In this document: one piece after another, positions 17,262 through 25,837 of the stretch
Layout: each line of letters starts with the position of its first letter
How positions within the stretch are numbered: position 1 is the first letter of the stretch
Origin: Planctomycetota bacterium
GTDB taxonomy: Bacteria > Planctomycetota > Phycisphaerae > UBA1845
DNA length: 63,665 nucleotides
NCBI GenBank assembly: GCA_016860685.1
Contig: BOJX01000005.1
Coordinates: forward strand, 1 to 63,665
Reading direction: 5' to 3'
The notes under the pieces: model-generated
The model's input: the letters and a program-made list of their open reading frames with translations, nothing else
Database searches by the model: none
What the model was told of the DNA's origin: nothing
Made by a program: the position numbers and the translations under genes

Positions 17262-18158
17262 TCAGAATTCAGGTTCGGGCGGGAACAGCGAATCTCGGAT
17301 CGCCAGGAGTTCTTCGCAGGTATCAACATTCTGTGAAACCGGTATCAGGAGGATCGGGTTGAGTCCGGGATCGCGGCGCTGGGGCGGGTTGCTGGGGGTG
17401 TCCAATATCGGGAGAGAGGCCCCGATCACCAACTGTTCGGAATCGTCGATCACGTTGCCCCGCAAACTGCCGTCGGAATAGAGCGTCATCTCATTGGCGA
17501 ATATCTCGCGGCGAGCAATGTAGATCTCTCCGCGAATGAAGCCGAACAGGATGACGGAAACCGTCACGCCCGGTTTCCCGTCGTTGTCGTCGTCGCGGAT
17601 CAGCGGATCGTTGCGGTCCATCGAAAGGGGGACGTTGGGATCCCCGTCGATTCCGTTCAGCGTCGGGGTCGCCGGACGCCATAGCTTCCACACGCCATCC
17701 TCTTCATACACGTCGACGATCACGCCGGGCGGCTGAATCGCCTGTGTGGCGGCATCTGAAAAAATCGTGTCGAAATTCTGATTGGCGATGTAATTCGCAC
17801 GACAGAAGCGGTCATATGCAACAAGCTCCCCGTCTTCGATGACCAGGTCCGTGTAGCCATACGAGACTACGAATGAGGACAGCGGTCCGTTGGCCGTCTC
17901 TCCCTCATAGGCGACGATGTCATAGTGGGCGTAGTGACCTGCCATGGCGGTTATGGCTTCTTCCCGGTTGGCGGGCTGGACCCAGTTCGGATCGTTCGTG
18001 GGCGCTTCATACAGCGGGCTTTCCGGCCAGGGCAGCGCGGTCGAACAGGCGCAGAGAAGAAGACAACCTGCGGCGGCAACGCTCACAAGAGGAGACCATG
18101 ACGTCAACATTCGATAACGGCCGGCCCGCGCTCGCTCATTCCAGACTCGAGTTCTCAT
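17262..18158 (-). CDS. Hypothetical lipoprotein
   Basis: The protein has 298 residues from an ATG with AGGAG 7 bases upstream; the frame is open further upstream without a better site. A hydrophobic segment ends in LLLCACST, a plausible lipobox, so an envelope anchor is likely. The mature part is acidic (HYAHYDIVAYEGE, DRNDPLIRDDDNDGKPGVTV) with no family I recognise. It lies between photolyase and a PQQ propeller gene on the same strand. The role is unknown. Confidence 0.65.
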   Translation of the reverse strand: MRTRVWNERARAGRYRMLTSWSPLVSVAAAGCLLLCACSTALPWPESPLYEAPTNDPNWVQPANREEAITAMAGHYAHYDIVAYEGETANGPLSSFVVSYGYTDLVIEDGELVAYDRFCRANYIANQNFDTIFSDAATQAIQPPGVIVDVYEEDGVWKLWRPATPTLNGIDGDPNVPLSMDRNDPLIRDDDNDGKPGVTVSVILFGFIRGEIYIARREIFANEMTLYSDGSLRGNVIDDSEQLVIGASLPILDTPSNPPQRRDPGLNPILLIPVSQNVDTCEELLAIRDSLFPPEPEF

Positions 18159-18286
18159 ATAATCGCTCCTGCCTTTCCGGCGTTTTTCAGCCGTATCTTC
18201 AAGAGAGGGGACGCGCCGGTTAACGATTGGCTCACGGATAACCGGGAGGGTCACGGGCGGATCGTCGTCAATGAGTATAAGTCCGC

Positions 18287-19549
18287 CTACTTCCAGACGA
18301 AGGCCGAGACCCCGCGCAGATCGCGGACGAACACTCTGTCGCCGCTGACCGCCAGATGGGCCCAGGCTTCGGCGTTGGCCACTTCCTTTCGATCCAATAA
18401 CCGGAACTCACGCGGATCGGCTTCGATCAGCAGCAGTTCTCCTTGTTCATCAAGCGCGAGTATGCGATCACCATTCGCCACCATGCTCCAGTACTCGCCA
18501 AATGGGTTTGTCCGCCAGGTTTCCTTCCCCTCCTGCAAGTCGAGACAACAGGCCCGCCCATTTCCGAGGTGCAGATAAGCGTGCCGGCCGATGATCACCG
18601 GAGAAGACATGTAGCCTTGGACCGGAACCGTCCAGGCCTCGCGAACTTTCAACCCCGAATCCTCTTTCTCGATGCGGTAGAAGAACGTCTTGTTCTGGTA
18701 GCTGCTGGTGAGGATTCCATCCTGAAAGAGGGTGGGCGTGAGGATGTTCATCCCCCGAAACGCCGGCACCTTCTGAGACCATAGGACCTCCCCTGTGTCA
18801 GGCGCGACGCCGGCGAGCGTCTCGCGCGTCTGCACAATAAGTTGCGGTATGCCGTGAAGGGTCGCGGCGATCGGAGAGGAAAACGCGCTGTTCATTCCCC
18901 CGCCGTCGACGAGCGTTCGCCAGAGAATGTCGCCGGATCGCTTATTCAGCTTGACGAATCCGCCGCCGGCCTGAACGTAGACGTGTTCACCCATCACCAG
19001 CGGCGAGCACACGAAGCCGAACGACGGCAGCGGCGTCCCGAGCTTATCCGAAAAATCGACTCGCCAACGCTCCGCACCGGTCTCGATGTTCAGACAGACC
19101 AGAACATCGCGCATCCCCGCCACAAACAGCGACTCGCCGTCGCACGCCGGGGTCGCCCGGATCCAGTCGCCGTTCTTCTTGGCGAAGAAGGGCACGCTCA
19201 TCGCGCCGCTCCATCGGGCCCGCCACAACTCGCGCCCGGTCGCGCGGTCCAGCGCCCGCACCCCCTCATCCGTCTTGGCTTCGGTCTCCGTTACAAAGAC
19301 CCGCTCTCCCCACAGGATGGGACCGCTGTAACCCGGCCCCAGCTCGACGCGCCATTCGCGGGTCAGTGTCGCAAGGTCTTTCGGCCAGGGCGGCGATTCT
19401 TTCACCTGAGCGTCGCGCGAAGGCCCGCGCCACTGCGGCCACGCCAGAGCCTTCCCCTCCTCACCCCACGCCTCCCCCGAAAAGATCAGCGGAGCAACGG
19501 CAAGGACCGGCAGCAGGACTTTGCCCCGTAATCGTACCCGATGATTCAT
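18287..19549 (-). CDS. Exported PQQ-like beta-propeller repeat protein
   Basis: The protein has 420 residues with a Sec signal (LLPVLAVAPLIFSGEAWG). Then come PQWRGPSRDAQ, the standard opening of planctomycete PQQ-like propellers, and blade motifs such as ALDRATGRELWRARW, CLNIETGAERWRVDF, KLNKRSGDILWRT and GVAPDTGEVLWSQ. This is the BamB/PQQ-binding-like fold; cofactor binding is not shown. Its ATG overlaps the lipocalin stop (ATGA), so it is translated from the same mRNA as the lipocalin. Confidence 0.87.
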   Translation of the reverse strand: MNHRVRLRGKVLLPVLAVAPLIFSGEAWGEEGKALAWPQWRGPSRDAQVKESPPWPKDLATLTREWRVELGPGYSGPILWGERVFVTETEAKTDEGVRALDRATGRELWRARWSGAMSVPFFAKKNGDWIRATPACDGESLFVAGMRDVLVCLNIETGAERWRVDFSDKLGTPLPSFGFVCSPLVMGEHVYVQAGGGFVKLNKRSGDILWRTLVDGGGMNSAFSSPIAATLHGIPQLIVQTRETLAGVAPDTGEVLWSQKVPAFRGMNILTPTLFQDGILTSSYQNKTFFYRIEKEDSGLKVREAWTVPVQGYMSSPVIIGRHAYLHLGNGRACCLDLQEGKETWRTNPFGEYWSMVANGDRILALDEQGELLLIEADPREFRLLDRKEVANAEAWAHLAVSGDRVFVRDLRGVSAFVWK

Positions 19550-20115
19550 GGCCGCTCCTCCGCAACCTGCGGCGTCAGCACCAGCCGCGCCGGATCATAA
19601 CCCTTCTCCGGAAGACGCTGGAGAATCTCATTGTAAGTCGGATCGTCGAGGACCGGGGTTCGACTCAGAATCCACAGAAACCGACGACTCGGCTCGCCCA
19701 CGACCGCGTACCGGTAGTCTTCGTCAAGATCGATGATCCAGTAGGGGGCGCCGAACGGAAAGAAAAAATAGACGGTCAGCTTGGCGTTGGTCGACCGGTC
19801 CGCCACCGTCGCGAAGCCTTCGATGGTCCGCTTCACCGTCGTAAGGTCGTCCCCCCGACAAACGTTCACCACTCGAACCCGACCGTCCGTCAGCAATGTG
19901 TACTCGGCGGTCACGCCTGAACATCCCTGCTGAAAGGCGTTCGGATACTTGGCGATCTCATACCACGTCCCCATGTAGCGCTCGACGTCGACGTAGTCCG
20001 CCGTTTCGAGGGTTCCCGACGAGTTCGGGAACCACGCGCCGCAGCCGCCGAGGATTCCCGCCATCACGGGAAAGACTTTCATGATCCGTCGCCCCCATCC
20101 CCCACCCATTGCCAT
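19546..20115 (-). CDS. Bacterial lipocalin (Blc-type), probable lipoprotein
   Basis: The protein has 189 residues. The lipocalin signature is VERYMGTWYEIAKYPNAFQQGC, followed by TAEYTLL and the C-terminal strand PYWIIDLDEDYRYAVVGEPSRRFLWILSR. Lipocalins bind lipids or other hydrophobic ligands, and the Blc type is a stress-related outer-membrane lipoprotein. The ATG at 20115 has GGAGGT 10 bases upstream. A later ATG at 20082 would leave a short signal ending in ILGGC, the likely lipobox. The gene is coupled to the PQQ propeller gene downstream. Blc-type lipocalins are, as I recall, among genes seen near photolyase in other light-responsive clusters. Confidence 0.88.
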   Translation of the reverse strand: MAMGGGWGRRIMKVFPVMAGILGGCGAWFPNSSGTLETADYVDVERYMGTWYEIAKYPNAFQQGCSGVTAEYTLLTDGRVRVVNVCRGDDLTTVKRTIEGFATVADRSTNAKLTVYFFFPFGAPYWIIDLDEDYRYAVVGEPSRRFLWILSRTPVLDDPTYNEILQRLPEKGYDPARLVLTPQVAEERP

Positions 20116-20202
20116 AAAGTCGGTTACCTCCGGGCGCGCCGCGCCATGCGAATCCGCCGATCATCGTTCCACAGAAGTCCGCGCCTTCCCCCCATCATCT
20201 CC

Positions 20203-20973
20203 TCAACGACGGCGGACCGGGATCTGAATTTCTGCCCATTTGTTGCGTGCGGGAGCCTCAGGACCGTTATAAAACAAGGCCCGCGGCTGGCCAGCCTCTT
20301 CCCACTCGGATTGCTGCGTCAACCAGTCGCGCAGACGCGCGACGCCTTCGTTCACCAGTTTCATTCTGTACGCTCCGCGCATGCCGATGGCCACAACCGT
20401 CACCGGAGGAATGTCCTCGATAAGGATGCGCTCGTCCTTGGGGTCACAGCCCGCAGGACCGAGTTCCGGGGATCGGTAGACGAACGACATGGTCCACGAA
20501 CTCGGCTTTTGCGAGCCTCCGGCGCCAAGTCCATCGTAGTTCATCTCGACCGGCGAGGTCATTGCAATCTCGCGGCGCTTGATGTGGTTGAACAGCGGAA
20601 AGAACGCGAAGTTCATCCCCCAATCGGGCGCCATCGTCCCGCCGATCTCCGCGCGGCGAACCCGCGGGTATCGCTTAATGTCGATCGCGTCCGGCGGAGT
20701 CGGGGCGGGATAGCCGTCCGGCAGAGGCGTCGTGATGCGACACACCCCGCTTCGATACTCACCATTCACAAATTCAGTGATCCGGTGAAGATCCCCTCCT
20801 ACGCGTATCGTCTTCGGCTGGCTTGCGTCGAACTCTCCGGCTGCTGTACCGGACGCAATAGCCTCTGATTGCGGCGCGGGCCGGCGCAAGCTGCAACCCG
20901 CAACCAGAAGCCCCATGCCCCCGAGGAGCGCCAGGCTGAGAAGAACGATCACCGATACCCCGAGCATCTTCAT
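20203..20973 (-). CDS. SOUL family heme-binding lipoprotein
   Basis: The protein has 256 residues. The signal ends in LLVAGCSL (lipobox). SOUL-family marks are VRRAEIGGTMAP, FFPLFNHIKRREIAMTSPVEM, SWTMSFVYR, then a C-terminal WLTQQSEWEEAGQPRALFYNGP and EIQIPVR. Family members bind heme or porphyrin. In an envelope setting it could sequester photosensitising porphyrins, which is inference. A palindromic TGACGACGTCA lies at 20990-21000, just upstream of the start. Confidence 0.9.
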   Translation of the reverse strand: MKMLGVSVIVLLSLALLGGMGLLVAGCSLRRPAPQSEAIASGTAAGEFDASQPKTIRVGGDLHRITEFVNGEYRSGVCRITTPLPDGYPAPTPPDAIDIKRYPRVRRAEIGGTMAPDWGMNFAFFPLFNHIKRREIAMTSPVEMNYDGLGAGGSQKPSSWTMSFVYRSPELGPAGCDPKDERILIEDIPPVTVVAIGMRGAYRMKLVNEGVARLRDWLTQQSEWEEAGQPRALFYNGPEAPARNKWAEIQIPVRRR

Positions 20974-21095
20974 GTTCTGTTGTCCGGTCTGACGACGTCA
21001 CCTGTCGCGAGGCGTGGGAACGAAGGGGGTCCGGTGGGAGCGTAAGGACATGACGCCCGAACGCCCCCACCTTCCCGGCACCCCCTGACCGGTAA

Positions 21096-21317
21096 TCAAG
21101 CAGCTGCGGTCCGAACGCTCCCCCGTCTCTGGATACGCTTCAGCGCGATCGCCTGGTAGACCGCCGCCACGCCGACAAGCGTGTAGACCGCATTGGCCAG
21201 AATCGAATCCGCGCCGAACAGGGCGGCGACCAGATCGAAGTCGATAACCCCGACCAACCCCCAGTTCAGTCCCCCAACGACGAGCAGCACCGCAGCCAAC
21301 ACATCAAAATTACGCAT
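21096..21317 (-). CDS. DUF378 family small membrane protein
   Basis: The protein has 73 residues. The family motif VVGGLNWGLVGV sits in the first of two membrane helices, and the second is ILANAVYTLVGVAAVYQAI. A GGGGGAG ribosome-binding site precedes the ATG. DUF378 has no known function; it often sits among stress genes. A GC-rich inverted repeat (GGTGGG...CCCACC) at about 21031-21072 lies beyond its stop. Confidence 0.9.
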   Translation of the reverse strand: MRNFDVLAAVLLVVGGLNWGLVGVIDFDLVAALFGADSILANAVYTLVGVAAVYQAIALKRIQRRGSVRTAAA

Positions 21318-21448
21318 GACACTCCCCCTTTATAGTTGAGATTCCGATCTTCCTCTGTGACCGCCGGACCACTGTCAGCAGTCAATGATCTTGCGCTTCG
21401 CCGCAGCGGACGCACGGGCCCGCCGCGGGAACCGCAACCCGCCAGCTC

Positions 21449-22639
21449 CTACCGTGCGCTTGTCATTCGCGTCATTTCGTACTCCGCGGCAAGAACATCA
21501 TCAAAGGCGTGCCGCAGGGCCCACGCCCGGTCGGCCGCACCATGCGACTGTCCGGCGGCACGCAGTCCCTGGGCGAGACGCGCCCGCAATCCTGCATCCA
21601 GTTCATCGCCGGCCAGCTCCAGCACGGTCAACGCCGAGACTTCGTACACGGCCGCGCAGGCTTCCACGTTTCCGGAGTTGAACAGCGGCGCACCGCGTTC
21701 AATCGCCAGCCGAAGGCTGCGCCCGACCTCGCCGTTGGCGTCACCCAGCTTCACGTTCGGCGGCAGAAGCACCGCATCGATGACGTGAATGACGCCGTTC
21801 GTCGCAGGCACGTCGGGGTTCACAACGTTCGAAGCGTTCACTTTGACTCCCGACGACGCATCAATCATCACGCTCTGACCTTGAACGGTCCTGGCTTCCT
21901 TCAGCTTCACCACGTCCGCCGCCGTCACTTTGCCTGACACCACGTGGTAGGTCAGGACCGAAGCCAGCTTGACCTTGTCCTTGAGCAACCCATCCAGCGT
22001 ATTCTTCGGCAGCTTGGCGAAGGCTTCGTCGGTGGGCGCGAAAACGGTGAACGGCCCGTCGCCTCGAAGTGTGTCTGTTAGGCCCGCCGCTTCGATCGCC
22101 GCAAGCAGCGTCCTGAACGATCCGGCAGACCGGGCCGCTTCGATGACGTCATTCTTGGGCAGCATCACGGCGTCGATCACGTGGATAACGCCATTGCCGG
22201 CCGCGATGTCCGTTTTCACTACGCCGGCGTTCTCGACGTGCACCCCATTCGAGGTATCAATCTGAACCGTTTGCCCCAACGCCGTCTTCGCCGTCTTCAG
22301 TTTGACCACGTCGGCGGCCATGACCCGGCCCGGAACGACGTGGAAGAGCAGGACGCTCTTGAGCGCCTCCGGGTTCTTCAGCAGCGACTCGAGGGCGCCC
22401 GGCGGCAACTTCGAGAACGCGTCATCCGTCGGAGCGAAAACCGTGTAAGGCCCGGGACCGCTCAGCGTCTCGGTCAGCCCCGCCGCCTCAACCGCCTGAA
22501 CCAGCGTCTTGAAGCTCCCCGCCGCGGCCGCCGTCTCAACGATGGACTTGCCCTGCGCCTGCGCGGTCGCAGGACGCGCGATCGCCCCCATCACCGCCAT
22601 CACCGCCATCACGTTCAGTCCGATCTTATGCTTCCTCAT
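21449..22639 (-). CDS. Exported protein with two fasciclin (FAS1) domains and a C-terminal helical tail
   Basis: The protein has 396 residues with a Sec signal ending near ARPATAQAQ. Two FAS1 domains (about 30-160 and 160-300) each carry [13 protein letters not shown] or [13 protein letters not shown], then a HVVPG or HVVSG block, and end with [12 protein letters not shown]1 domains usually mediate adhesion. The last 90 residues form an unrelated Ala/Leu-rich helical region ([16 protein letters not shown], then [15 protein letters not shown]) that I do not recognise. A GGGAGGGAG ribosome-binding site lies 9 bases before the ATG. Only 53 bases separate it from the DUF4397 gene, so the two are co-transcribed. 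Confidence 0.92.
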   Translation of the reverse strand: MRKHKIGLNVMAVMAVMGAIARPATAQAQGKSIVETAAAAGSFKTLVQAVEAAGLTETLSGPGPYTVFAPTDDAFSKLPPGALESLLKNPEALKSVLLFHVVPGRVMAADVVKLKTAKTALGQTVQIDTSNGVHVENAGVVKTDIAAGNGVIHVIDAVMLPKNDVIEAARSAGSFRTLLAAIEAAGLTDTLRGDGPFTVFAPTDEAFAKLPKNTLDGLLKDKVKLASVLTYHVVSGKVTAADVVKLKEARTVQGQSVMIDASSGVKVNASNVVNPDVPATNGVIHVIDAVLLPPNVKLGDANGEVGRSLRLAIERGAPLFNSGNVEACAAVYEVSALTVLELAGDELDAGLRARLAQGLRAAGQSHGAADRAWALRHAFDDVLAAEYEMTRMTSAR

Positions 22640-22692
22640 GAGTTTGAACTCCCTCCCGAAGGATTCTCAAAGATTCCCTGTTGCATCCCGGT

Positions 22693-23367
22693 TCAATTGT
22701 CTTCAACCACGAGCGCGTCGAGCGCAGGTTCGCCCGTGAGGAATCCCACCGCGAAAACCGTGTAAATCCGCCCGGCGCCCAACCCAACGTCGTCCAGCGC
22801 AAGCACCACGTTCGCGCCCGTTTCATCACGGACCTGAAGGTCGTACGTTCCCGCCGGAACCTCCAGGTAATCCGACGCCTCCTTGAACGACACATCGTCG
22901 AACAACGTCGTGCCGTCCGTGAGCGTGATGTCCACGGTTGGAGCGTCCGGACCGGCGTGGACGAAGCGAACCTTGGCGTTGCCGGACGTCGGTGCGGTGT
23001 TGTCGTCGATCAGCACCAGCGGCTCGATCTCGGACAATGCATTCAGCGCGACCACGGTCACATCTTCGTCAGCCTCCAACGGCAGGTCCGCCGAGATCAC
23101 CGCCGCGCTCCCGCACCCGGCGCCGGATGGCGTGACCCGGATCGCGTAAGTTCCCGCCTCCAGCTCCGCGTAATCCGTCGCGCCGGGAAACGCTGCGTCC
23201 GCGAAGGCGACCTGACCCTCGACGCATACATCCACCGCAGGCGCGTCCGGACTGGCGTGGACCACGCGCAGGCGCGCCGCCGCAGTGTTCGGCGGCGGAT
23301 CCGTCATCGGCACGCACCCGCCACACCAGCCGATTCCCATCACTCCAATCCACAAGACCCGATTCAT
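22693..23367 (-). CDS. Exported protein with two DUF4397 domains
   Basis: The protein has 224 residues. The signal carries GWCGGCVP, a possible lipobox. Two related modules start LRVVHASPDAPAVDVCVEG and VRFVHAGPDAPTVDITLTDG, and each contains an AGTYAIRV or AGTYDLQV strand. These are DUF4397 marks, usually in cell-surface proteins. AAAGGAGAT lies just upstream of the ATG. It follows folE by 31 bases and precedes the FAS1 gene, forming a folE-DUF4397-FAS1 unit. Confidence 0.9.
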   Translation of the reverse strand: MNRVLWIGVMGIGWCGGCVPMTDPPPNTAAARLRVVHASPDAPAVDVCVEGQVAFADAAFPGATDYAELEAGTYAIRVTPSGAGCGSAAVISADLPLEADEDVTVVALNALSEIEPLVLIDDNTAPTSGNAKVRFVHAGPDAPTVDITLTDGTTLFDDVSFKEASDYLEVPAGTYDLQVRDETGANVVLALDDVGLGAGRIYTVFAVGFLTGEPALDALVVEDN

Positions 23368-23398
23368 CTTTGATCTCCTTTGCTCACAACGTCACCCC

Positions 23399-24148
23399 TC
23401 ATGCCCCCTGGGGCGATCGTTTCATCAACGAGAGAATCTCGCCCCGCGCCGCCGCGTCAGACCGGTAAAGTCCCCGTGCGGCCAGCGTCGTCGTGATCGC
23501 ACCGGGCTTGCACGCGCCGCGCAGCGTCATGCAGAAATGCTCAGCTTCCACCAGAACCACCACGCCTCGTGCGGACAGGTGCTCGTCCAGAGCGTCAGCG
23601 ATCTGCTCCGTCAGTCGCTCCTGAAGTTGCGGGCGGCGCGCGAAGACATCGACGGTTCGCGCCAGCTTGGAAAGCCCCACCACCCGACGCTTCTGCGGCA
23701 GGTACGCCACGTGCGCCTGGCCCCGGAACGGAAGCAGGTGGTGCTCGCACGTGCTGTTGAAGTTGATCCCACTGACCACGACGGCCTGGTGGGACTCGTG
23801 TTCGAACTGCGTCTGAAGATGCCGTGCAGCACTGTCGGTCAGACCCGAAAAGATATCCCGGTAGGCTCGTGCAACCCGTCGAGGCGTCTCCTGCAAGCCG
23901 TCACGATCCGGGTCTTCTCCGATGGCCAGTAGGATTTCGCGGACCGCCCGCTCGATCCGCGGAACGTCGACTGCCGGCACGCGCGAGAGCCTTGCCGCCT
24001 CCGCCTCACCTGAGAGCGCCCTCGTCCCACACCGGCCCGGACCTCCGTTCAAGGACTCCTGATTTTCAGCTCTGAGATCCACCAGGTTCAGCGGTCTTGA
24101 GTTTCTTGTTCCGGACGATATATCATTTAAAACATTCATATCGTTCAT
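23399..24148 (-). CDS. folE: GTP cyclohydrolase I
   Basis: FolE converts GTP to 7,8-dihydroneopterin triphosphate, the first step of folate synthesis. The protein has 249 residues with about 60 extra N-terminal residues before the core. Core motifs are STCEHHLLPFRGQAHVAYLP with Zn ligands, VVGLSKLARTVDVFARRPQLQERLT, and VVVLVEAEHFCMTLRGACKPG. A candidate -10 box overlaps this ATG, so the true start may be slightly downstream (ATG at 24139 or later). Placement beside a CarH-like regulator and in a photolyase island suggests a light-induced copy feeding the photolyase antenna; this is inferred. Confidence 0.95.
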   Translation of the reverse strand: MNDMNVLNDISSGTRNSRPLNLVDLRAENQESLNGGPGRCGTRALSGEAEAARLSRVPAVDVPRIERAVREILLAIGEDPDRDGLQETPRRVARAYRDIFSGLTDSAARHLQTQFEHESHQAVVVSGINFNSTCEHHLLPFRGQAHVAYLPQKRRVVGLSKLARTVDVFARRPQLQERLTEQIADALDEHLSARGVVVLVEAEHFCMTLRGACKPGAITTTLAARGLYRSDAAARGEILSLMKRSPQGA

Positions 24149-24174
24149 TATGCCGACTCGAAACGGCCTGTCAA
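24148..24174 (-). promoter_or_regulatory. Candidate promoter for the folE operon
   Basis: On the minus strand TTGACA (24174-24169, full consensus) is followed after 16 bases by CATAAT (5 of 6). The -10 box touches the annotated folE ATG, which implies either a downstream folE start or a near-leaderless mRNA. Its -35 lies 2 bases from the -35 of the divergent regulator promoter. Confidence 0.5.
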
Positions 24175-24176
24175 GG

Positions 24177-24205
24177 TTGACGTGAACGAAAAAACGTCAT
24201 AAATT
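24177..24205 (+). promoter_or_regulatory. Candidate promoter for the CarH-like regulator
   Basis: TTGACG (24177-24182), a 17-base spacer and TAAATT (24200-24205, 4 of 6) precede the GTG start by 22 bases. An inverted repeat TGACGT/ACGTCA (24178-24183 and 24194-24199) fills the spacer, where a MerR-type regulator would bind. The two divergent -35 boxes form TGTCAA-gg-TTGACG. Confidence 0.5.
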
Positions 24206-24227
24206 ATCAAAACAGGTAAAGCCAACT

Positions 24228-25211
24228 GTGAGTCCTATAATATCTCCAAAAAAACTCGCTGATGCCATCGGAGTCAGCGAATCTTCCCTTAAAAGGTGGG
24301 CCGACGATGGGCAGATCAATGTCTCCAGGACAGCCGGCGGGCACCGCAGAATCCCCATCGGCGAAGCCATCCGGTTTATTCGCGCCATCCGGGCCCCGCT
24401 GATCCGACCGGAAGCCCTTGGTCTCAGCGACATGCCGGCCTGCGGCGATCCCGTCCTTTCAACAGAGTCGCCCGCCGAACGTCTGTTCGCCCACCTCGTG
24501 GAAGGAAAGGCGCGCGAGGCGCGGGGCCTGATCCTTTCCCTTTACCTCAGCGGTGCGAGCCTGGCCGAGATCGCCGACGGTCCGATCCGTTCCGCGATGA
24601 AACGCCTCGGGGAACTCTGGTCGCATGAGCCCGATGGCATTTTTCTCGAACATCGCGCCACCGACATCTGTATTCAGGCCGTGGAGCAGTTGCGCCTGCT
24701 GGTCGAACCCCCGACGGAAGGCCCGGTTGCCCTCGGCGGCGCCCCGCCGGGAGATCCTTACCTGCTCCCGTCGATGTTGGCGGCGACCACCCTCGCCGCT
24801 GATGGTTGGCATGTGGTTAATCTCGGTCCGGACACCCCGTTCTCCGCGATGCTTGCCGCCGTCGAACGTCACGCGCCGCGCCTGGTCTGGCTGAGCATCA
24901 GTTCCATCCGGAACCAGAAAGAAGTTGAGGAAGGCGTTGCGGAACTCTCGGCGCGTTTGTCAGAGCGAGGAACGGCGCTGATCCTGGGCGGTCAGGCGGC
25001 TGGCGCGCTTCCGATTCCGAAGCACATGCACTCGCGACGCGGGGAATCCCTCGCCGACTTGCTCACGCTCGCCAACGAGCTTCGGTTTGCATCCTGCGCG
25101 AAGCCGGAAGACGGCGCGGCATCCGGAAAACCGAGACAACGTCCCGCGACAGGCGACACGCCCACCGCAGGAGAGACGCTTTCGGTACGTCTGCCGCGCG
25201 ATGCGCCATGA
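24228..25211 (+). CDS. CarH/LitR-like MerR-family regulator with a B12-binding-type domain
   Basis: The protein has 327 residues from a GTG. Residues about 5-55 form a MerR/excisionase-type helix-turn-helix (KLADAIGVSESSLKRWADDG, then TAGGHRRIP). Residues about 80-160 form the four-helix bundle with the W-x9-EH motif (W131, E141, H142) that caps adenosylcobalamin in CarH photosensors. Residues about 165-290 match the B12-binding Rossmann fold (LAADGWHVVNLGPDTP). The D-x-H-x-x-G motif that gives cobalt its lower His ligand reads DPYLLP, with Tyr178 for His. It may be B12-independent or bind cobalamin differently. It diverges from folE and the photoprotection genes, the arrangement expected of their light-responsive repressor. 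Confidence 0.85.
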   Translation: MSPIISPKKLADAIGVSESSLKRWADDGQINVSRTAGGHRRIPIGEAIRFIRAIRAPLIRPEALGLSDMPACGDPVLSTESPAERLFAHLVEGKAREARGLILSLYLSGASLAEIADGPIRSAMKRLGELWSHEPDGIFLEHRATDICIQAVEQLRLLVEPPTEGPVALGGAPPGDPYLLPSMLAATTLAADGWHVVNLGPDTPFSAMLAAVERHAPRLVWLSISSIRNQKEVEEGVAELSARLSERGTALILGGQAAGALPIPKHMHSRRGESLADLLTLANELRFASCAKPEDGAASGKPRQRPATGDTPTAGETLSVRLPRDAP

Positions 25212-25837
25212 CGCCGTTACCGGGCGGCTCGCTCCGGCCTTTCGCGCGCGGACGGCTTGAAGGAGCGCATTGGCAAGCTGGGGTGCAAGCCAACCCACGA
25301 GATCCGCAACATCGGAAAAAGCCGAGGTTGGACGCTGCTGCAAAACCGAGCCGCACCCGGAAGGAAGCGACTTTTCTGGCGGTCCTCGGGGAGTTGTGAA
25401 ACAGCGGCAGCGTTCGACATTCGCCCCGGGTGCTCAACCCTGCCGCGCCCACGGACGCACGCCCCAACACGGTTCGTATCCCCCTTTAAGGGATCAACCT
25501 GAACTCGTCCTGTCGGGAATGCTCGAGGGTGTCGGCGATGATATCCCGCACATCCTTTCCGGTTCAGGTCAGGCCGAGTCCGGCAGCCGTCCACAAAGGT
25601 GCGCCGGTCATCTCGCGGTAGATGTGACATCACCACGGCGATCTCGCGCACGATCGGGCGTCAGTCTAGACGGACGGGCATCCCGGCTCGCAAGCGGATC
25701 TGACCTCATGACGATGTGTACGCGCGCGGGATCAGAACCGCGCGAGGCATGCCGTGATCCTGCCTGGCGACCCTGGCCCCACCCGAGCACGGATCGGGTG
25801 CACCACAAGTACCCTGGAACTGCGGAATTGACCGTGA
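25212..25837. other. 626-base gap without a convincing gene
   Basis: It lies between the convergent ends of the CarH-like gene and the first pseudopilin. One truncated copy of the dispersed repeat is at 25339-25375. Overlapping open frames show no family resemblance. Confidence 0.45.
25339..25375. repeat. Truncated dispersed repeat, copy E
   Basis: It reads TGCAAAACCGAGCCGCACCC, then GGAAGGAAGC. The GCAAAACCGAGCCGC block is shared exactly with the copy at 43253-43290, suggesting a subfamily distinct from copies A-C. Confidence 0.45.
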
